Positions 52,506 through 61,610 are shown, counted from the stretch's first letter. The stretch is 64,000 nt of DNA from Methylopumilus sp009926035 (GCA_041165405.1 JBEANL010000001.1:167809-231808), one strand, 5' to 3'. Made by a program: numbers and translations. Notes: a model not told the origin generated them from the letters alone.

Positions 52506-52985
52506 ATGCTTAAACAAATACCCATGACCATCAAAGGCGCTGAGCTTCTTAAAGAAGAATTGCAGCGTTTAAAAAGTGTTGATCGTCCAAATATTATCCA
52601 AGCTATTTCAGAAGCAAGAGCGCAAGGCGACTTATCTGAGAATGCTGAATATGAATCCGCAAAAGAACGCCAAAGTTTTATCGAAGGTCGTATTGCAGAA
52701 ATTGAAGCAAAATTATCAAATGCGATGGTGATCGATCCCTCGACTATTGTGGGTGAGAATCAATGTGTGTTTGGTTCAACCGTTGAGGCACAAGATCTTG
52801 ATTCAGACAATATCTTTATATACCAAATTGTAGGGGATGATGAGGCTGATATTAAACAGAAAAAGATTTCAATCAATTCACCGATTGCAAAAGCATTTAT
52901 TGGAAAAGCTGTTGGGGATGTGGCCGAAGTGAATACCCCGGGCGGTACTAAATCCTATGAGATACTCGATATCAAGTATCTATAA
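52506..52985 (+). CDS. greA: Transcription elongation factor GreA
   Basis: A 159-residue factor that rescues backtracked RNA polymerase. The N-terminal coiled coil has PMTIKGAELLKEELQRL and the acidic tip DLSENAEYESAKE, followed by the FKBP-like domain ending VAEVNTPGGTKSYEILDIKYL. I chose ATG 52506 because AGGA lies 6 bases upstream and the length matches the family (158). Longer frames back to 52479 would start inside the terminator T-run. It follows carB in the usual carAB-greA order. Confidence 0.96.
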   Translation: MLKQIPMTIKGAELLKEELQRLKSVDRPNIIQAISEARAQGDLSENAEYESAKERQSFIEGRIAEIEAKLSNAMVIDPSTIVGENQCVFGSTVEAQDLDSDNIFIYQIVGDDEADIKQKKISINSPIAKAFIGKAVGDVAEVNTPGGTKSYEILDIKYL

Positions 52986-53019
52986 ATGAAACCCATTTTT
53001 GTATTAAACTAAAAACATC

Positions 53020-53466
53020 ATGAAACAATGGTTAGAAAATTTAGCAATCATTACCGCGACCTTTTGGATAGGTGGCTTGTGGGTAGTAGGTATTGTGGCT
53101 TATGAATTATTCAAACTGATTCCTGAGGCGCAACTCGCAGGCAATATTGCAGGAGAGCTTTTTCGAATGATGGCTTATGTGGGTATGGCCGCTAGTATCT
53201 ATCTTTTGATTCAACGTGTTTATCAGTATGGTACAAATGCATTAAAACAAGGTTTCTTCTGGATTATTTTGCTCATGCTTCTTCTTATTCTGATTAGTCA
53301 TTTAGGCATTAATCCACTGTTAGAAAAATTCAAATTAGAAGCGATGCCAAAAGATGTCATGGAGAGTGTCTTCGCAGATCGATTTGCAACTTGGCATGGC
53401 ATCTCAAGTGTTGCTTATTTACTTGAGTGTTTCTTAGGTATTTTTGCTATCTTAAAAATTAGATAA
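53020..53466 (+). CDS. DUF4149 membrane protein
   Basis: A 148-residue protein with four predicted membrane helices (about residues 8-28, 46-65, 78-98 and 125-145). It matches DUF4149 (PF13664) by the N-terminal TATFWIGGLWVVGIVAYELF and the late ATWHGISSVAYLLECFLG. DUF4149 proteins next to greA and yhbY are frequent in betaproteobacteria. No function is known. Confidence 0.85.
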   Translation: MKQWLENLAIITATFWIGGLWVVGIVAYELFKLIPEAQLAGNIAGELFRMMAYVGMAASIYLLIQRVYQYGTNALKQGFFWIILLMLLLILISHLGINPLLEKFKLEAMPKDVMESVFADRFATWHGISSVAYLLECFLGIFAILKIR

Positions 53467-53754
53467 TTATTTGGGCAATACAATCTTAGGTTCTGACGCC
53501 GCCCGATAAACAATAATTTGTAAGCCGATATGATGGACAGCAGTCGCTTGAAGTGCCTCACATATTTCATTTAACATGGATTCACGAGCTGACTTTTCAT
53601 CATTTTGGATCTTAATTTTAATCAACTCATGCGCTTTGAGATTAAGATCAATTTCTTTAATGACAGATGCTGTTAAGCCTTTATTGCCAATTCTGACAAC
53701 TGGACTTAATGTGTGAGCTAAGCTTCGAAGATATGCAATGGCTTTTGAATTCAA
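53467..53754 (-). CDS. yhbY: RNA-binding protein YhbY (CRM domain)
   Basis: A 95-residue CRM-domain protein associated with pre-50S ribosomal subunits. It shows the family pattern AYLRSLAHTLSPVVRIGNKGLTASVIKEID and LNLKAHELIKIK, with the GxxG-type loop as RIGNKG. It is divergent from rlmE, which also acts on the large subunit, and its stop touches the convergent DUF4149 stop with no gap. Confidence 0.94.
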   Translation of the reverse strand: MNSKAIAYLRSLAHTLSPVVRIGNKGLTASVIKEIDLNLKAHELIKIKIQNDEKSARESMLNEICEALQATAVHHIGLQIIVYRAASEPKIVLPK

Positions 53755-53795
53755 GGCGGAAAACTTCTAAAGATCTAAAGAATCGATTTTAACAG

Positions 53796-54413
53796 ATGAA
53801 AAGAACAAGAACTAGCAAGGCTTGGATGCAGGAGCATGTGAATGACGCCTTCGTCAAACAAGCTCAGAAAGATGGCTTTCGGTCCAGAGCTGCTTATAAA
53901 CTCATGGAGATTCATGAAAAATATAAGCTTATCAAGCCCGGGATGAACGTGGTTGATTTAGGATCAGCCCCAGGAAGCTGGTCTCAGGTAGTAGCCAAAC
54001 TTCTTCAAGGTAAAGGCCATATTATTGCTATGGATTTGTTGCCCATGGACCCTATCTCTAAGGTTGATTTTATCCAAGGGGATTTCAGAGAGGAAGCCTT
54101 TCTAAAAGAACTTGAAGTCTACTTAAATAATTCACCGATAGACCTTGTAATTTCGGATATGGCCCCCAATATTACAGGTATCAAGACAGTGGATCAGCCA
54201 AGCGTCATGTATCTGACCGAGCTGGCTTTAGATTTTTCTTTGCAATGGCTGAAACCCGGCGGCCATTTTCTAGTCAAAACGTTTGTAGGTAGTGACTTTG
54301 ATGAGCTGGTAAAAAAGATGCGACCTGAGTTTGAAAAGGTGATTACGGTGAAGCCTAAAGCTTCTCGTGATCGTAGTAGTGAAGTTTATTTATTAGGCTT
54401 TGCAAAAGCTTAA
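53796..54413 (+). CDS. rlmE: 23S rRNA (uridine2552-2'-O)-methyltransferase
   Basis: A 205-residue FtsJ-family enzyme that methylates U2552. It shows FRSRAAYKLMEIHEKYKLIKPG with the first catalytic Lys, motif I VVDLGSAPGSWSQV, LVISDMAPNITG with the Asp, and GGHFLVKTF with the second Lys; the ending ASRDRSSEVYLLG supplies the Glu. The yhbY-rlmE-ftsH-folP-glmM order is classical for proteobacteria. Confidence 0.97.
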   Translation: MKRTRTSKAWMQEHVNDAFVKQAQKDGFRSRAAYKLMEIHEKYKLIKPGMNVVDLGSAPGSWSQVVAKLLQGKGHIIAMDLLPMDPISKVDFIQGDFREEAFLKELEVYLNNSPIDLVISDMAPNITGIKTVDQPSVMYLTELALDFSLQWLKPGGHFLVKTFVGSDFDELVKKMRPEFEKVITVKPKASRDRSSEVYLLGFAKA

Positions 54414-54487
54414 AAAGTCATAATAAAGTCACGTAATTAGGTTTAAAATAAAATGATTAAAACAGATGATACGAGGTCATCCATCAA

Positions 54488-56383
54488 TTGAATAACAACA
54501 CACTAAAAAGTATTGCCATTTGGGTTGCGATCGCACTCATTCTTATGACTATCTTCAATCAGTTTTCGGGCTCTTCGAAAAACGATACTTCACTGGTCTA
54601 TTCACAATTTATGGAGCAAGTGAAGGAAGGCAAGATCGCTAAAGTGGAAATTGATAACCATAAAATTAAAGGCACAACGAGCGAAGGTAAGAAATTTAAT
54701 ACCTATGCTCCGACAGATCCTTGGCTGGTATCTGATCTTCTAAAAAATAATGTCATTGTTGAGGCTAAGCCTGAAGAACAGCAATCAGTCCTTATGAGTA
54801 TTTTCATTTCATGGTTCCCGATGATTCTTCTTGTGGGCGTATGGATTTTCTTTATGCGTCAAATGCAAGGTGGCTCAAAAGGTGGCGGCCCGTTCTCTTT
54901 TGGTAAGAGTAAAGCAAGACAGCTTGATCAAACCAATAATCAAACCACATTTGCTGATGTTGCAGGATGTGATGAAGCTAAAGAAGAAGTGACAGAGATT
55001 GTTGAATTCTTAAAAGATCCAGGCAAGTTTCATAAATTGGGGGGGCGTATTCCAAGAGGCGTCCTTATGGTGGGCCCTCCAGGCACAGGTAAAACATTGT
55101 TGGCACGGGCTATCGCTGGCGAAGCTAAGGTTCCTTTCTTTACAATTTCAGGCTCTGACTTCGTAGAAATGTTTGTAGGTGTGGGCGCTGCCCGTGTTCG
55201 CGATATGTTTGAACAGGCTAAAAAAAGTGCACCATGCATTATCTTTATCGATGAAATTGATGCAGTTGGTCGTCATCGCGGTCAAGGTACGGGTGGTGGT
55301 AATGATGAGCGCGAACAAACACTCAATCAACTTTTAGTTGAGCTTGATGGCTTTGAAGCCAATTCAGGTGTGATTGTGATCGCAGCAACCAATCGTGCTG
55401 ATGTATTAGATAAAGCATTACTACGCCCAGGACGTTTCGATCGTCAAGTGATGGTGTCACTCCCCGATATTAAGGGTCGCGAAGAAATTCTATTGGTTCA
55501 CATGAGAAAAATTCCAGCAGACCCTGATGTGAAGGCAAGCATCATTGCCAGAGGGACGCCAGGTTTTTCAGGCGCAGACTTAGCAAATCTTGTGAATGAG
55601 TCGGCATTGTTTGCCGCGCGTCGCAATAAACGTACTGTGGATATGCAAGATTTTGAAGATGCTAAAGATAAAATTTTCATGGGCCCTGAAAGAAAATCAC
55701 TCGTGATGCGAGAAGAGGAACGTATGAACACGGCATACCATGAATCAGGCCATGCAGTGGTTGCGAAATTGCTTCCTCATGCAGATCCTGTTCATAAAGT
55801 GACCATCATGCCTCGCGGTTGGGCATTAGGTCTCACTTGGCAATTGCCAGAGTTTGATCGTATCAGTAATTATAAGAATAAAATGCTAGAAGAAATTTCA
55901 ATTCTTTTTGGTGGGCGCATTGCTGAAGAAGTCTTTATGAAGCAAATGTCGACAGGTGCATCGAATGATTTTGAGCGCGCAACGAAATTAGCACGTGATA
56001 TGGTCACCCGTTACGGTATGTCAGATAAATTAGGCACGATGGTTTATGTTGGCCAAGATCAGGATTCATTCTTTGGCGCAATGTCTTCTAAAACAATTTC
56101 TGAAGCTACTCAACAAAAAGTAGATGCTGAGATTCGACGTATTCTTGATGAGCAATATAGTGTTGCAAGAAAGCTTATTGAAAAAAATCGTCGTAAAGTT
56201 GAGGCCATGGCTAAAGCTCTGCTTGAGTATGAAACCATTGATGCAGATCAGATCAATGACATCATGTCAGGTAAAAAAGCGAGACCGCCAAAACCTAAAC
56301 AAACACCTAATCCACCTAAGATCGATAAAGGGTCTTCAGGCACCAAAGTAGCTGTGGTTCCTCAACCGAGCGCCAAAGGCTAA
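54488..56383 (+). CDS. ftsH: ATP-dependent zinc metalloprotease FtsH
   Basis: A 631-residue membrane AAA protease. Helix 1 is at about residues 8-24, helix 2 at about 103-123, Walker A GPPGTGKT at 196-203, Walker B IIFIDEIDAVG, and the zinc site HESGH at 418-422. It degrades misfolded membrane proteins, and in E. coli also RpoH and LpxC, so it connects with rpoH here. The start is TTG, with GAGG 12 bases upstream inside a small GATGA/TCATC hairpin loop. Confidence 0.98.
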   Translation: MNNNTLKSIAIWVAIALILMTIFNQFSGSSKNDTSLVYSQFMEQVKEGKIAKVEIDNHKIKGTTSEGKKFNTYAPTDPWLVSDLLKNNVIVEAKPEEQQSVLMSIFISWFPMILLVGVWIFFMRQMQGGSKGGGPFSFGKSKARQLDQTNNQTTFADVAGCDEAKEEVTEIVEFLKDPGKFHKLGGRIPRGVLMVGPPGTGKTLLARAIAGEAKVPFFTISGSDFVEMFVGVGAARVRDMFEQAKKSAPCIIFIDEIDAVGRHRGQGTGGGNDEREQTLNQLLVELDGFEANSGVIVIAATNRADVLDKALLRPGRFDRQVMVSLPDIKGREEILLVHMRKIPADPDVKASIIARGTPGFSGADLANLVNESALFAARRNKRTVDMQDFEDAKDKIFMGPERKSLVMREEERMNTAYHESGHAVVAKLLPHADPVHKVTIMPRGWALGLTWQLPEFDRISNYKNKMLEEISILFGGRIAEEVFMKQMSTGASNDFERATKLARDMVTRYGMSDKLGTMVYVGQDQDSFFGAMSSKTISEATQQKVDAEIRRILDEQYSVARKLIEKNRRKVEAMAKALLEYETIDADQINDIMSGKKARPPKPKQTPNPPKIDKGSSGTKVAVVPQPSAKG

Positions 56384-56390
56384 ATGAAAA

Positions 56391-56421
56391 AAAGGCTAGT
56401 TGATCTAGCCTTTGTTTTTTT
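56391..56421 (+). terminator. Intrinsic terminator between ftsH and folP
   Basis: AAAGGCTAG (56391-56399) pairs perfectly with CTAGCCTTT (56405-56413), with a 5-base loop, then G and seven T to 56421. The folP ATG begins at 56425, only three bases after the T-run. Confidence 0.92.
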
Positions 56422-56424
56422 ATC

Positions 56425-57252
56425 ATGCTGCAATTAAATAAACATGTCTTTGATTTAAAGCGCCCACTTATCATGGGTATTTTAAATATCACACCCGATT
56501 CATTTTCAGACGGTGGTCAATATTTAACTTTAGATGAAGCATTAAAGCGAGCTCATCAAATGATTGAAGAAGGCGTGGATATTATTGATATTGGTGGCGA
56601 GTCGACTCGTCCTGGATCTGAACCTGTGAGTGCAGATGAAGAATTAAAACGCATCACACCTATCATTGAAGCCTTAAAGAAAAAGTCTGACATTGCCATT
56701 TCAGTTGACACTTATAAACCTCAAGTGATGAAAGTAGTCATTGGTATGGATGTCGCGATGATTAATGATGTGTATGCATTAAGTCAGTCTGGAGCTATCG
56801 ATATCATTAAACAGTCTCATGTCGGCCTATGTTTAATGCATATGCAAGGTACGCCCAAGACGATGCAACAGAACCCTCACTATACAAATGTTGTGAGTGA
56901 AGTGAAATTATTTTTAGAAGCGCGCGCAAAACATCTGATGAGTGAAGGGATCGATAAGTCACGTATAATCCTAGATCCAGGCTTTGGGTTCGGTAAAACT
57001 TTTGAACATAATATAGAGCTTCTGCAACAGCTTGAATCATTTCAGACCTTAAAGTTGCCTCTTCTTGTAGGGCTTTCCAGAAAATCATTTATTAGAAAAA
57101 TTTTAAATGGTGACTACGATGATCATTTATCAGGCAGTATTTCCGCTGCTATCTTTTCTGTGATAAAAGGCGCTAAAATATTACGAGTTCATGATGTAAA
57201 AGAAACAAAAAGCGCACTTAAAATTATCAATGTAGCGCAAGGCATAGCTTAA
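56425..57252 (+). CDS. folP: Dihydropteroate synthase
   Basis: A 275-residue folate enzyme that joins pABA and hydroxymethyl-dihydropterin pyrophosphate. It shows IMGILNITPDSFSDGGQ, DIIDIGGESTRPGS, SVDTYKPQV, MHMQGTPKTMQ, DPGFGFGKTFEHN and the late GLSRKSF. The ATG at 56425 has no Shine-Dalgarno; the preceding bases are the terminator T-run. The next gene, glmM, starts 2 bases after its stop. Confidence 0.98.
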   Translation: MLQLNKHVFDLKRPLIMGILNITPDSFSDGGQYLTLDEALKRAHQMIEEGVDIIDIGGESTRPGSEPVSADEELKRITPIIEALKKKSDIAISVDTYKPQVMKVVIGMDVAMINDVYALSQSGAIDIIKQSHVGLCLMHMQGTPKTMQQNPHYTNVVSEVKLFLEARAKHLMSEGIDKSRIILDPGFGFGKTFEHNIELLQQLESFQTLKLPLLVGLSRKSFIRKILNGDYDDHLSGSISAAIFSVIKGAKILRVHDVKETKSALKIINVAQGIA

Positions 57253-57254
57253 TT

Positions 57255-58607
57255 ATGGCAAGACATTATTTCGGCACAGACGGTATTCGTGGCGTGGTAG
57301 GGCAAGATCCTATTACACCTGATTTCTTCATTCGCCTAGGATTTGCTATCGGATCAATTCTCGTAAAAAATAATACTGATAAAAAAATTAAACATCCAAG
57401 TGTCGTCATTGGTAAAGATACAAGAGTCTCAGGTTATATGCTTGAGTCAGCATTAGAAGCTGGATTTATCGCTGCAGGCGTCGATGTTTATTTAACAGGC
57501 CCTATGCCAACACCAGCGATTGCTTATCTGACAAAAGCCTTAAGGTCGCATGCAGGCATTGTGATTTCCGCATCACATAATCCATTTCCAGATAACGGTA
57601 TTAAAATTTTTTCAGAGGCTGGTGAAAAATTACCCGATGCTTTTGAAGCGGAAGTTGAATTAGCATTAAGCCAACCTATTAAAACAGTATTGCCTCATGA
57701 GCTTGGTAAGGCTAAGCGTGTAGATGACGCAGAAGGTCGTTACGTTGAATTTTGTAAAAGCACATTCCCAGAAAAACTTAACCTTCGTGGACTCAAAATA
57801 GTTCTCGATTGTGCGCATGGTGCCACTTATCATGTCGCCCCAAAAATATTTTCAGAGCTTGGTGCTGAAGTGATTGCGATCGGTAATGAGCCTGATGGAT
57901 TTAATATTAATCTCGATGTGGGTTCCACAAATCCTAAAACTATCAAAGAAGCTACGTTAAAACATAAAGCAGATTTAGGCATTACTTTTGATGGTGATGG
58001 CGACCGTGTCGTGATGATTGATCACTTGGGCAATATTGTGGATGGTGATCAGCTCCTTTTAGTCATTGCGCGCGCTTTAAAAGAAAAAAATCAATTAAAA
58101 GGCGGTGTGGTCGGAACGCTCATGACTAATATGGCCATTGAGAAAGCACTCCAAGATTTAGGTATTGAATTTGTAAGGACGCACGTCGGTGATCGTTATG
58201 TTTTAGAGGCCTTGCTTGAAAAAGATTGGCTCATTGGCGGGGAAAATTCAGGTCATATATTGACACTTGATCAGCACTCAACAGGAGATGCCATTATTGC
58301 CTCTCTTCAAGTTTTGAAATCACTAAGACTCCTCAATCAATCACTTCATGAAGCGACTAAAGATTCACCACTTTATCCTCAAGTGTTAATCAATGTTGAG
58401 ACACATAAAAAAATTGATTTAGAAAAAAATAAATCAATTCAAGATGCCATAAAAAATGTTGAAATTAAATTGAATAGCAGAGGCCGCGTGCTCTTAAGAC
58501 CCTCCGGCACAGAGCCTAAGATTCGTGTCATGGTCGAAGGTGAAGATCTAGAAGCTGTCAAAGATCACGCTAACTATATTGCTGATAAAGTAAGAGAAGT
58601 CGCTTAG
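57255..58607 (+). CDS. glmM: Phosphoglucosamine mutase
   Basis: A 450-residue mutase that makes glucosamine-1-phosphate for UDP-GlcNAc, peptidoglycan and LPS. It begins HYFGTDGIRGVVGQDPITP. The active phosphoserine is Ser107 in VISASHNPFPDNG, the metal loop is FDGDGDRVVMID, the sugar loop is GGENSGHIL, and the phosphate loop is RPSGTEPKIRVM. It ends 1 base before the convergent small membrane protein gene. Confidence 0.98.
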   Translation: MARHYFGTDGIRGVVGQDPITPDFFIRLGFAIGSILVKNNTDKKIKHPSVVIGKDTRVSGYMLESALEAGFIAAGVDVYLTGPMPTPAIAYLTKALRSHAGIVISASHNPFPDNGIKIFSEAGEKLPDAFEAEVELALSQPIKTVLPHELGKAKRVDDAEGRYVEFCKSTFPEKLNLRGLKIVLDCAHGATYHVAPKIFSELGAEVIAIGNEPDGFNINLDVGSTNPKTIKEATLKHKADLGITFDGDGDRVVMIDHLGNIVDGDQLLLVIARALKEKNQLKGGVVGTLMTNMAIEKALQDLGIEFVRTHVGDRYVLEALLEKDWLIGGENSGHILTLDQHSTGDAIIASLQVLKSLRLLNQSLHEATKDSPLYPQVLINVETHKKIDLEKNKSIQDAIKNVEIKLNSRGRVLLRPSGTEPKIRVMVEGEDLEAVKDHANYIADKVREVA

Positions 58608-58608
58608 C

Positions 58609-58851
58609 TTAAAATCCAAAGATTTTAAAATAGCCGATCATAAATAAAGGAATTTGTAATCCAAAGTTAATCATAATGGCTTTATCCTTACTTAAGTAAC
58701 CTGTGAAAGTCCAGCCAAGAACACCTAAGCTATGAGAAAAAATATTGTAAGGATAGAGATTAAGGTTGGTAAGAAGTAAACCTAATAAGATAAAAAAAGT
58801 AGCAAACCACTTTAAATTTTTTTTAAAGAATTTTTTTGTTGAGCGAAGCAA
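58609..58851 (-). CDS. Small hypothetical membrane protein
   Basis: An 80-residue protein not recognised with confidence. A basic N-terminus (RSTKKFFKKNLKW) precedes two or three hydrophobic segments (about residues 15-32, 38-52 and 60-79). The GWTFTGYLSKDKAIMINFGLQI segment resembles small marine-bacterial membrane proteins of unknown function. It starts 11 bases after the pstB stop on the same strand, where phoU often lies in other genomes, so it may be cotranscribed with pst. Confidence 0.6.
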   Translation of the reverse strand: MLRSTKKFFKKNLKWFATFFILLGLLLTNLNLYPYNIFSHSLGVLGWTFTGYLSKDKAIMINFGLQIPLFMIGYFKIFGF

Positions 58852-58862
58852 TTTTTGGTTAA

Positions 58863-59642
58863 TTAACCGAACTTACCTGTAATGTAATCTTCTGTTTCTT
58901 TTTTGCTTGGATTCGTAAAGATCTTATCTGTTCCATCAAATTCAACCATCTCACCTAAATACATATAGGCTGTGTAATCAGAAATACGCGCAGCCTGTTG
59001 CATGTTATGTGTGACAATTAAAATAGAAAGCTTATTTTTTAATCCAGACATCAGTTCCTCAATATTTACAGTTGCAATAGGATCGAGGGCTGATGTTGGC
59101 TCATCAAATAGCATAATTTCAGGATCAGTCGCTAATGCACGTGCAATACACAAACGTTGTTGTTGGCCACCTGATAAATTAAAAGCTAAATCTTGTAATC
59201 TATTTTTAACTTCATTCCAAAGTGATGCACCTTTCAATGCTTCTTCAACCTTATCATCAACCGCAGCCTTTGATTTCTCTCCACGCACTCTTAGGCCGTA
59301 TGCCACATTTTCGTAGATAGACTTTGGAAACGGATTAGGCTTCTGGAACACCATGCTAATGCGCATACGTACCTCAATAGGGTCAACCCCTTTAGCGAGA
59401 ACATTTGTGTTGTCAGGATGAAGAAGGATTTGACCTTCATAACGATTGCCGGGATAAAGATCATGCATACGATTAAAGCAACGTAAGAATGTCGATTTGC
59501 CACAACCTGATGGTCCAATGAGTGCTGTGATTTTATTTTCATATACGGGAAGACTTACATTTTTTAAAGCCTTAGTTCCATCTGCATAAAAAAAGTTAAG
59601 ATTTTTTGCTTCAGCTTTAATATTGAGTTTATTTTGTGTCAT
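58863..59642 (-). CDS. pstB: Phosphate ABC transporter ATP-binding protein
   Basis: A 259-residue ATPase of the high-affinity Pst system. Walker A is GPSGCGKST, followed by FLRCFNRMHDL, VFQKPNPFPKSIYENVAYG, signature LSGGQQQRLCIARA, Walker B IMLFDEPTSALDP and the switch His in VTHNMQQA. These are near-identical to the PstB family pattern. It is the last Pst subunit gene of the operon. Confidence 0.98.
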   Translation of the reverse strand: MTQNKLNIKAEAKNLNFFYADGTKALKNVSLPVYENKITALIGPSGCGKSTFLRCFNRMHDLYPGNRYEGQILLHPDNTNVLAKGVDPIEVRMRISMVFQKPNPFPKSIYENVAYGLRVRGEKSKAAVDDKVEEALKGASLWNEVKNRLQDLAFNLSGGQQQRLCIARALATDPEIMLFDEPTSALDPIATVNIEELMSGLKNKLSILIVTHNMQQAARISDYTAYMYLGEMVEFDGTDKIFTNPSKKETEDYITGKFG

Positions 59643-59663
59643 TTTTTTCCCTGAAAATAAGAT

Positions 59664-60623
59664 TTACCACTTAATATTTTTACGAATACGATAACGCAAC
59701 CAAATAGCTGTTCCATTCATTACAAGTGTGAGCATAATAATCACTGCACCCGCTGCAGCTGCATTGATATGAAATGCATGTTCGGGTCTTGAGAGCCAGC
59801 TAAACATTTGAATAGGTAGAACAGTAAATCCAGATTGTAACCATTCAAAAGAAATAAATGGAGCTACGCTAGTTATTGGTGCTGGTGGTAAGAACGCAAT
59901 AAAAGTTAAGGCACCCACAGTAATAATAGGTGCTGTTTCACCTAGTGCTCGAGCCATGCCGATAATAATTCCGGTCAAAATACCACCAAATGAATATTGA
60001 ATGACGTGATGTAATACAACTTGCCATTTTGTGGCTCCCACTGCATAAGCAGCTTCACGAATAGCAATAGGAATGGAGCGAATAGCTTCTCGCGTAGATA
60101 CAATCACAATAGGTAACATTAATAGACCGAGTGTTAATCCCGCTGTGACAATCGTTTGGCCAAGATGAAATGTATATACAAATAATCCCAATGCTAATAG
60201 ACCATAGATAATTGATGGCACACCTGCAAGATTAGTAACATTGATTTCAACAATATCTGTGAACCAATTCTTTGGCGCATATTCTTCTAAATAAACGCCT
60301 GCTGCAACACCCATAGGTACTGCAGTGACAAAAGTGACCAGCATGATTAGCGATGAACCCACCCATGCCGATAGGATACCTGCGTGTGCTGCGCGTCTTG
60401 ATGGAAAGTCTGTAAAAAATTGATAATTTAATTTAGGGTAGCCATCCATGACAAGGTCGACAAATAGAATAAGCAATGTAAGGAGAGCGAATATGATGGT
60501 CAATAAACCAATCGATGAAAAAATAAAGTCTTTACGCTTATGCTTTCGAATCATGGCGCGCACTTCGTTAAGCGTTTTAGGCTTGATTAAACTATGCTCC
60601 GAGTCCATTTTATCTATTTCCAT
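59664..60623 (-). CDS. pstA: Phosphate ABC transporter permease PstA
   Basis: A 319-residue permease with six membrane helices and a cytoplasmic N-terminal tail of about 35 residues. It shows the PstA patterns GILSAWVGSSLIMLVTFVTAVPMGVAAGVYLEEYA, NVTNLAGVPSIIYGLLALGLF and the EAA loop EAAYAVGATKWQVVLHHV. It starts 3 bases after the pstC stop and precedes pstB by 21 bases. Confidence 0.96.
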   Translation of the reverse strand: MEIDKMDSEHSLIKPKTLNEVRAMIRKHKRKDFIFSSIGLLTIIFALLTLLILFVDLVMDGYPKLNYQFFTDFPSRRAAHAGILSAWVGSSLIMLVTFVTAVPMGVAAGVYLEEYAPKNWFTDIVEINVTNLAGVPSIIYGLLALGLFVYTFHLGQTIVTAGLTLGLLMLPIVIVSTREAIRSIPIAIREAAYAVGATKWQVVLHHVIQYSFGGILTGIIIGMARALGETAPIITVGALTFIAFLPPAPITSVAPFISFEWLQSGFTVLPIQMFSWLSRPEHAFHINAAAAGAVIIMLTLVMNGTAIWLRYRIRKNIKW

Positions 60624-60626
60624 GAA

Positions 60627-61559
60627 TTAATATCTCTCTGCAAATCGTTTACGAGCCATATGGCCTAGGATATTAAATATGAAGGTAAGAATAAATAACA
60701 CCATACCGGCTGCAAAAATACTCTGATAGCCCAAGCTTCCATGAGGCAAGTCTCCCATGGCGACTTGCACGATGTAGGCTGTAATTGTCGCTGCGCCTTC
60801 TAATGGATTGAATGTAAAGGTCGGTTGTTGTCCTGCTGCAATGGCGACGACCATCGTCTCTCCGACTGCGCGACTGATACCTAAAATGTATGCTGCAATA
60901 ATACCGGATGTAGCAGCAGGGGTTACGACACGAATAGCTGTTTGGAACTTAGTCGCCCCCATGGCATAAGAACCTTCACGCATATTCATCGGCACCGCTC
61001 TCATGGCGTCTTCTGCCACCGATGCAATATAAGGAATGATCATCACACCCATCACGATACCAGCCCCTAACATGTTAAATGTGGGTAAGTCGGGATTTAA
61101 CTTCTGCAGTAAAGGTGTGACAAAAAGAAGTGCGAAGTAACCAAAGACGACTGTAGGGACACCGACAAGAAGTTCTAAGATAGGCTTGACACTCTCTCGA
61201 GTTTTATGAGATGCAAATTCTGAGAGATAGATCGCGGCAATCGTACCAATAGGGATAGCTACGCTTAGTGCGATTAAGGAAGTTGTAAGAGTACCTGATA
61301 CCAAAGGGAGTATGCCGTAGTGGGCATCTTCAAAAAGTGGGCTCCATTGCTTACTTGTTAGGAATTCAATAACACTGACTTCCTCAAAAAAACCTGCAGC
61401 TTCAGTGATTAGAATATAAACAATACCTAAAGTAATAAAAGTCGCAGCAAGTGCAGCAAACATCAAAATAATTTCGATGACGCGCTCAATAAAGTTTCGC
61501 TTAATATTTTTAGCGAGTCTTTTACTGATGGGTGGATCTTTTAATTCAGTCGTTGCCAA
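60627..61559 (-). CDS. pstC: Phosphate ABC transporter permease PstC
   Basis: A 310-residue permease with six membrane helices. It shows FLTSKQWSPLFEDAHYGILPLVSGTL, the LLVGVPTVVFGYFALLFV segment, the EAA loop EGSYAMGATKFQTAIRVVTPAATSG and GISRAVGETMVVAIAAG. It lies 117 bases after pstS, separated by a terminator hairpin, so its expression should be lower than that of pstS. Confidence 0.96.
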   Translation of the reverse strand: MATTELKDPPISKRLAKNIKRNFIERVIEIILMFAALAATFITLGIVYILITEAAGFFEEVSVIEFLTSKQWSPLFEDAHYGILPLVSGTLTTSLIALSVAIPIGTIAAIYLSEFASHKTRESVKPILELLVGVPTVVFGYFALLFVTPLLQKLNPDLPTFNMLGAGIVMGVMIIPYIASVAEDAMRAVPMNMREGSYAMGATKFQTAIRVVTPAATSGIIAAYILGISRAVGETMVVAIAAGQQPTFTFNPLEGAATITAYIVQVAMGDLPHGSLGYQSIFAAGMVLFILTFIFNILGHMARKRFAERY

Positions 61560-61610
61560 TTTATTTTTTTCTATAGAGTTACATAAAAATTATTGTATCG
61601 TTTCAAAGTT

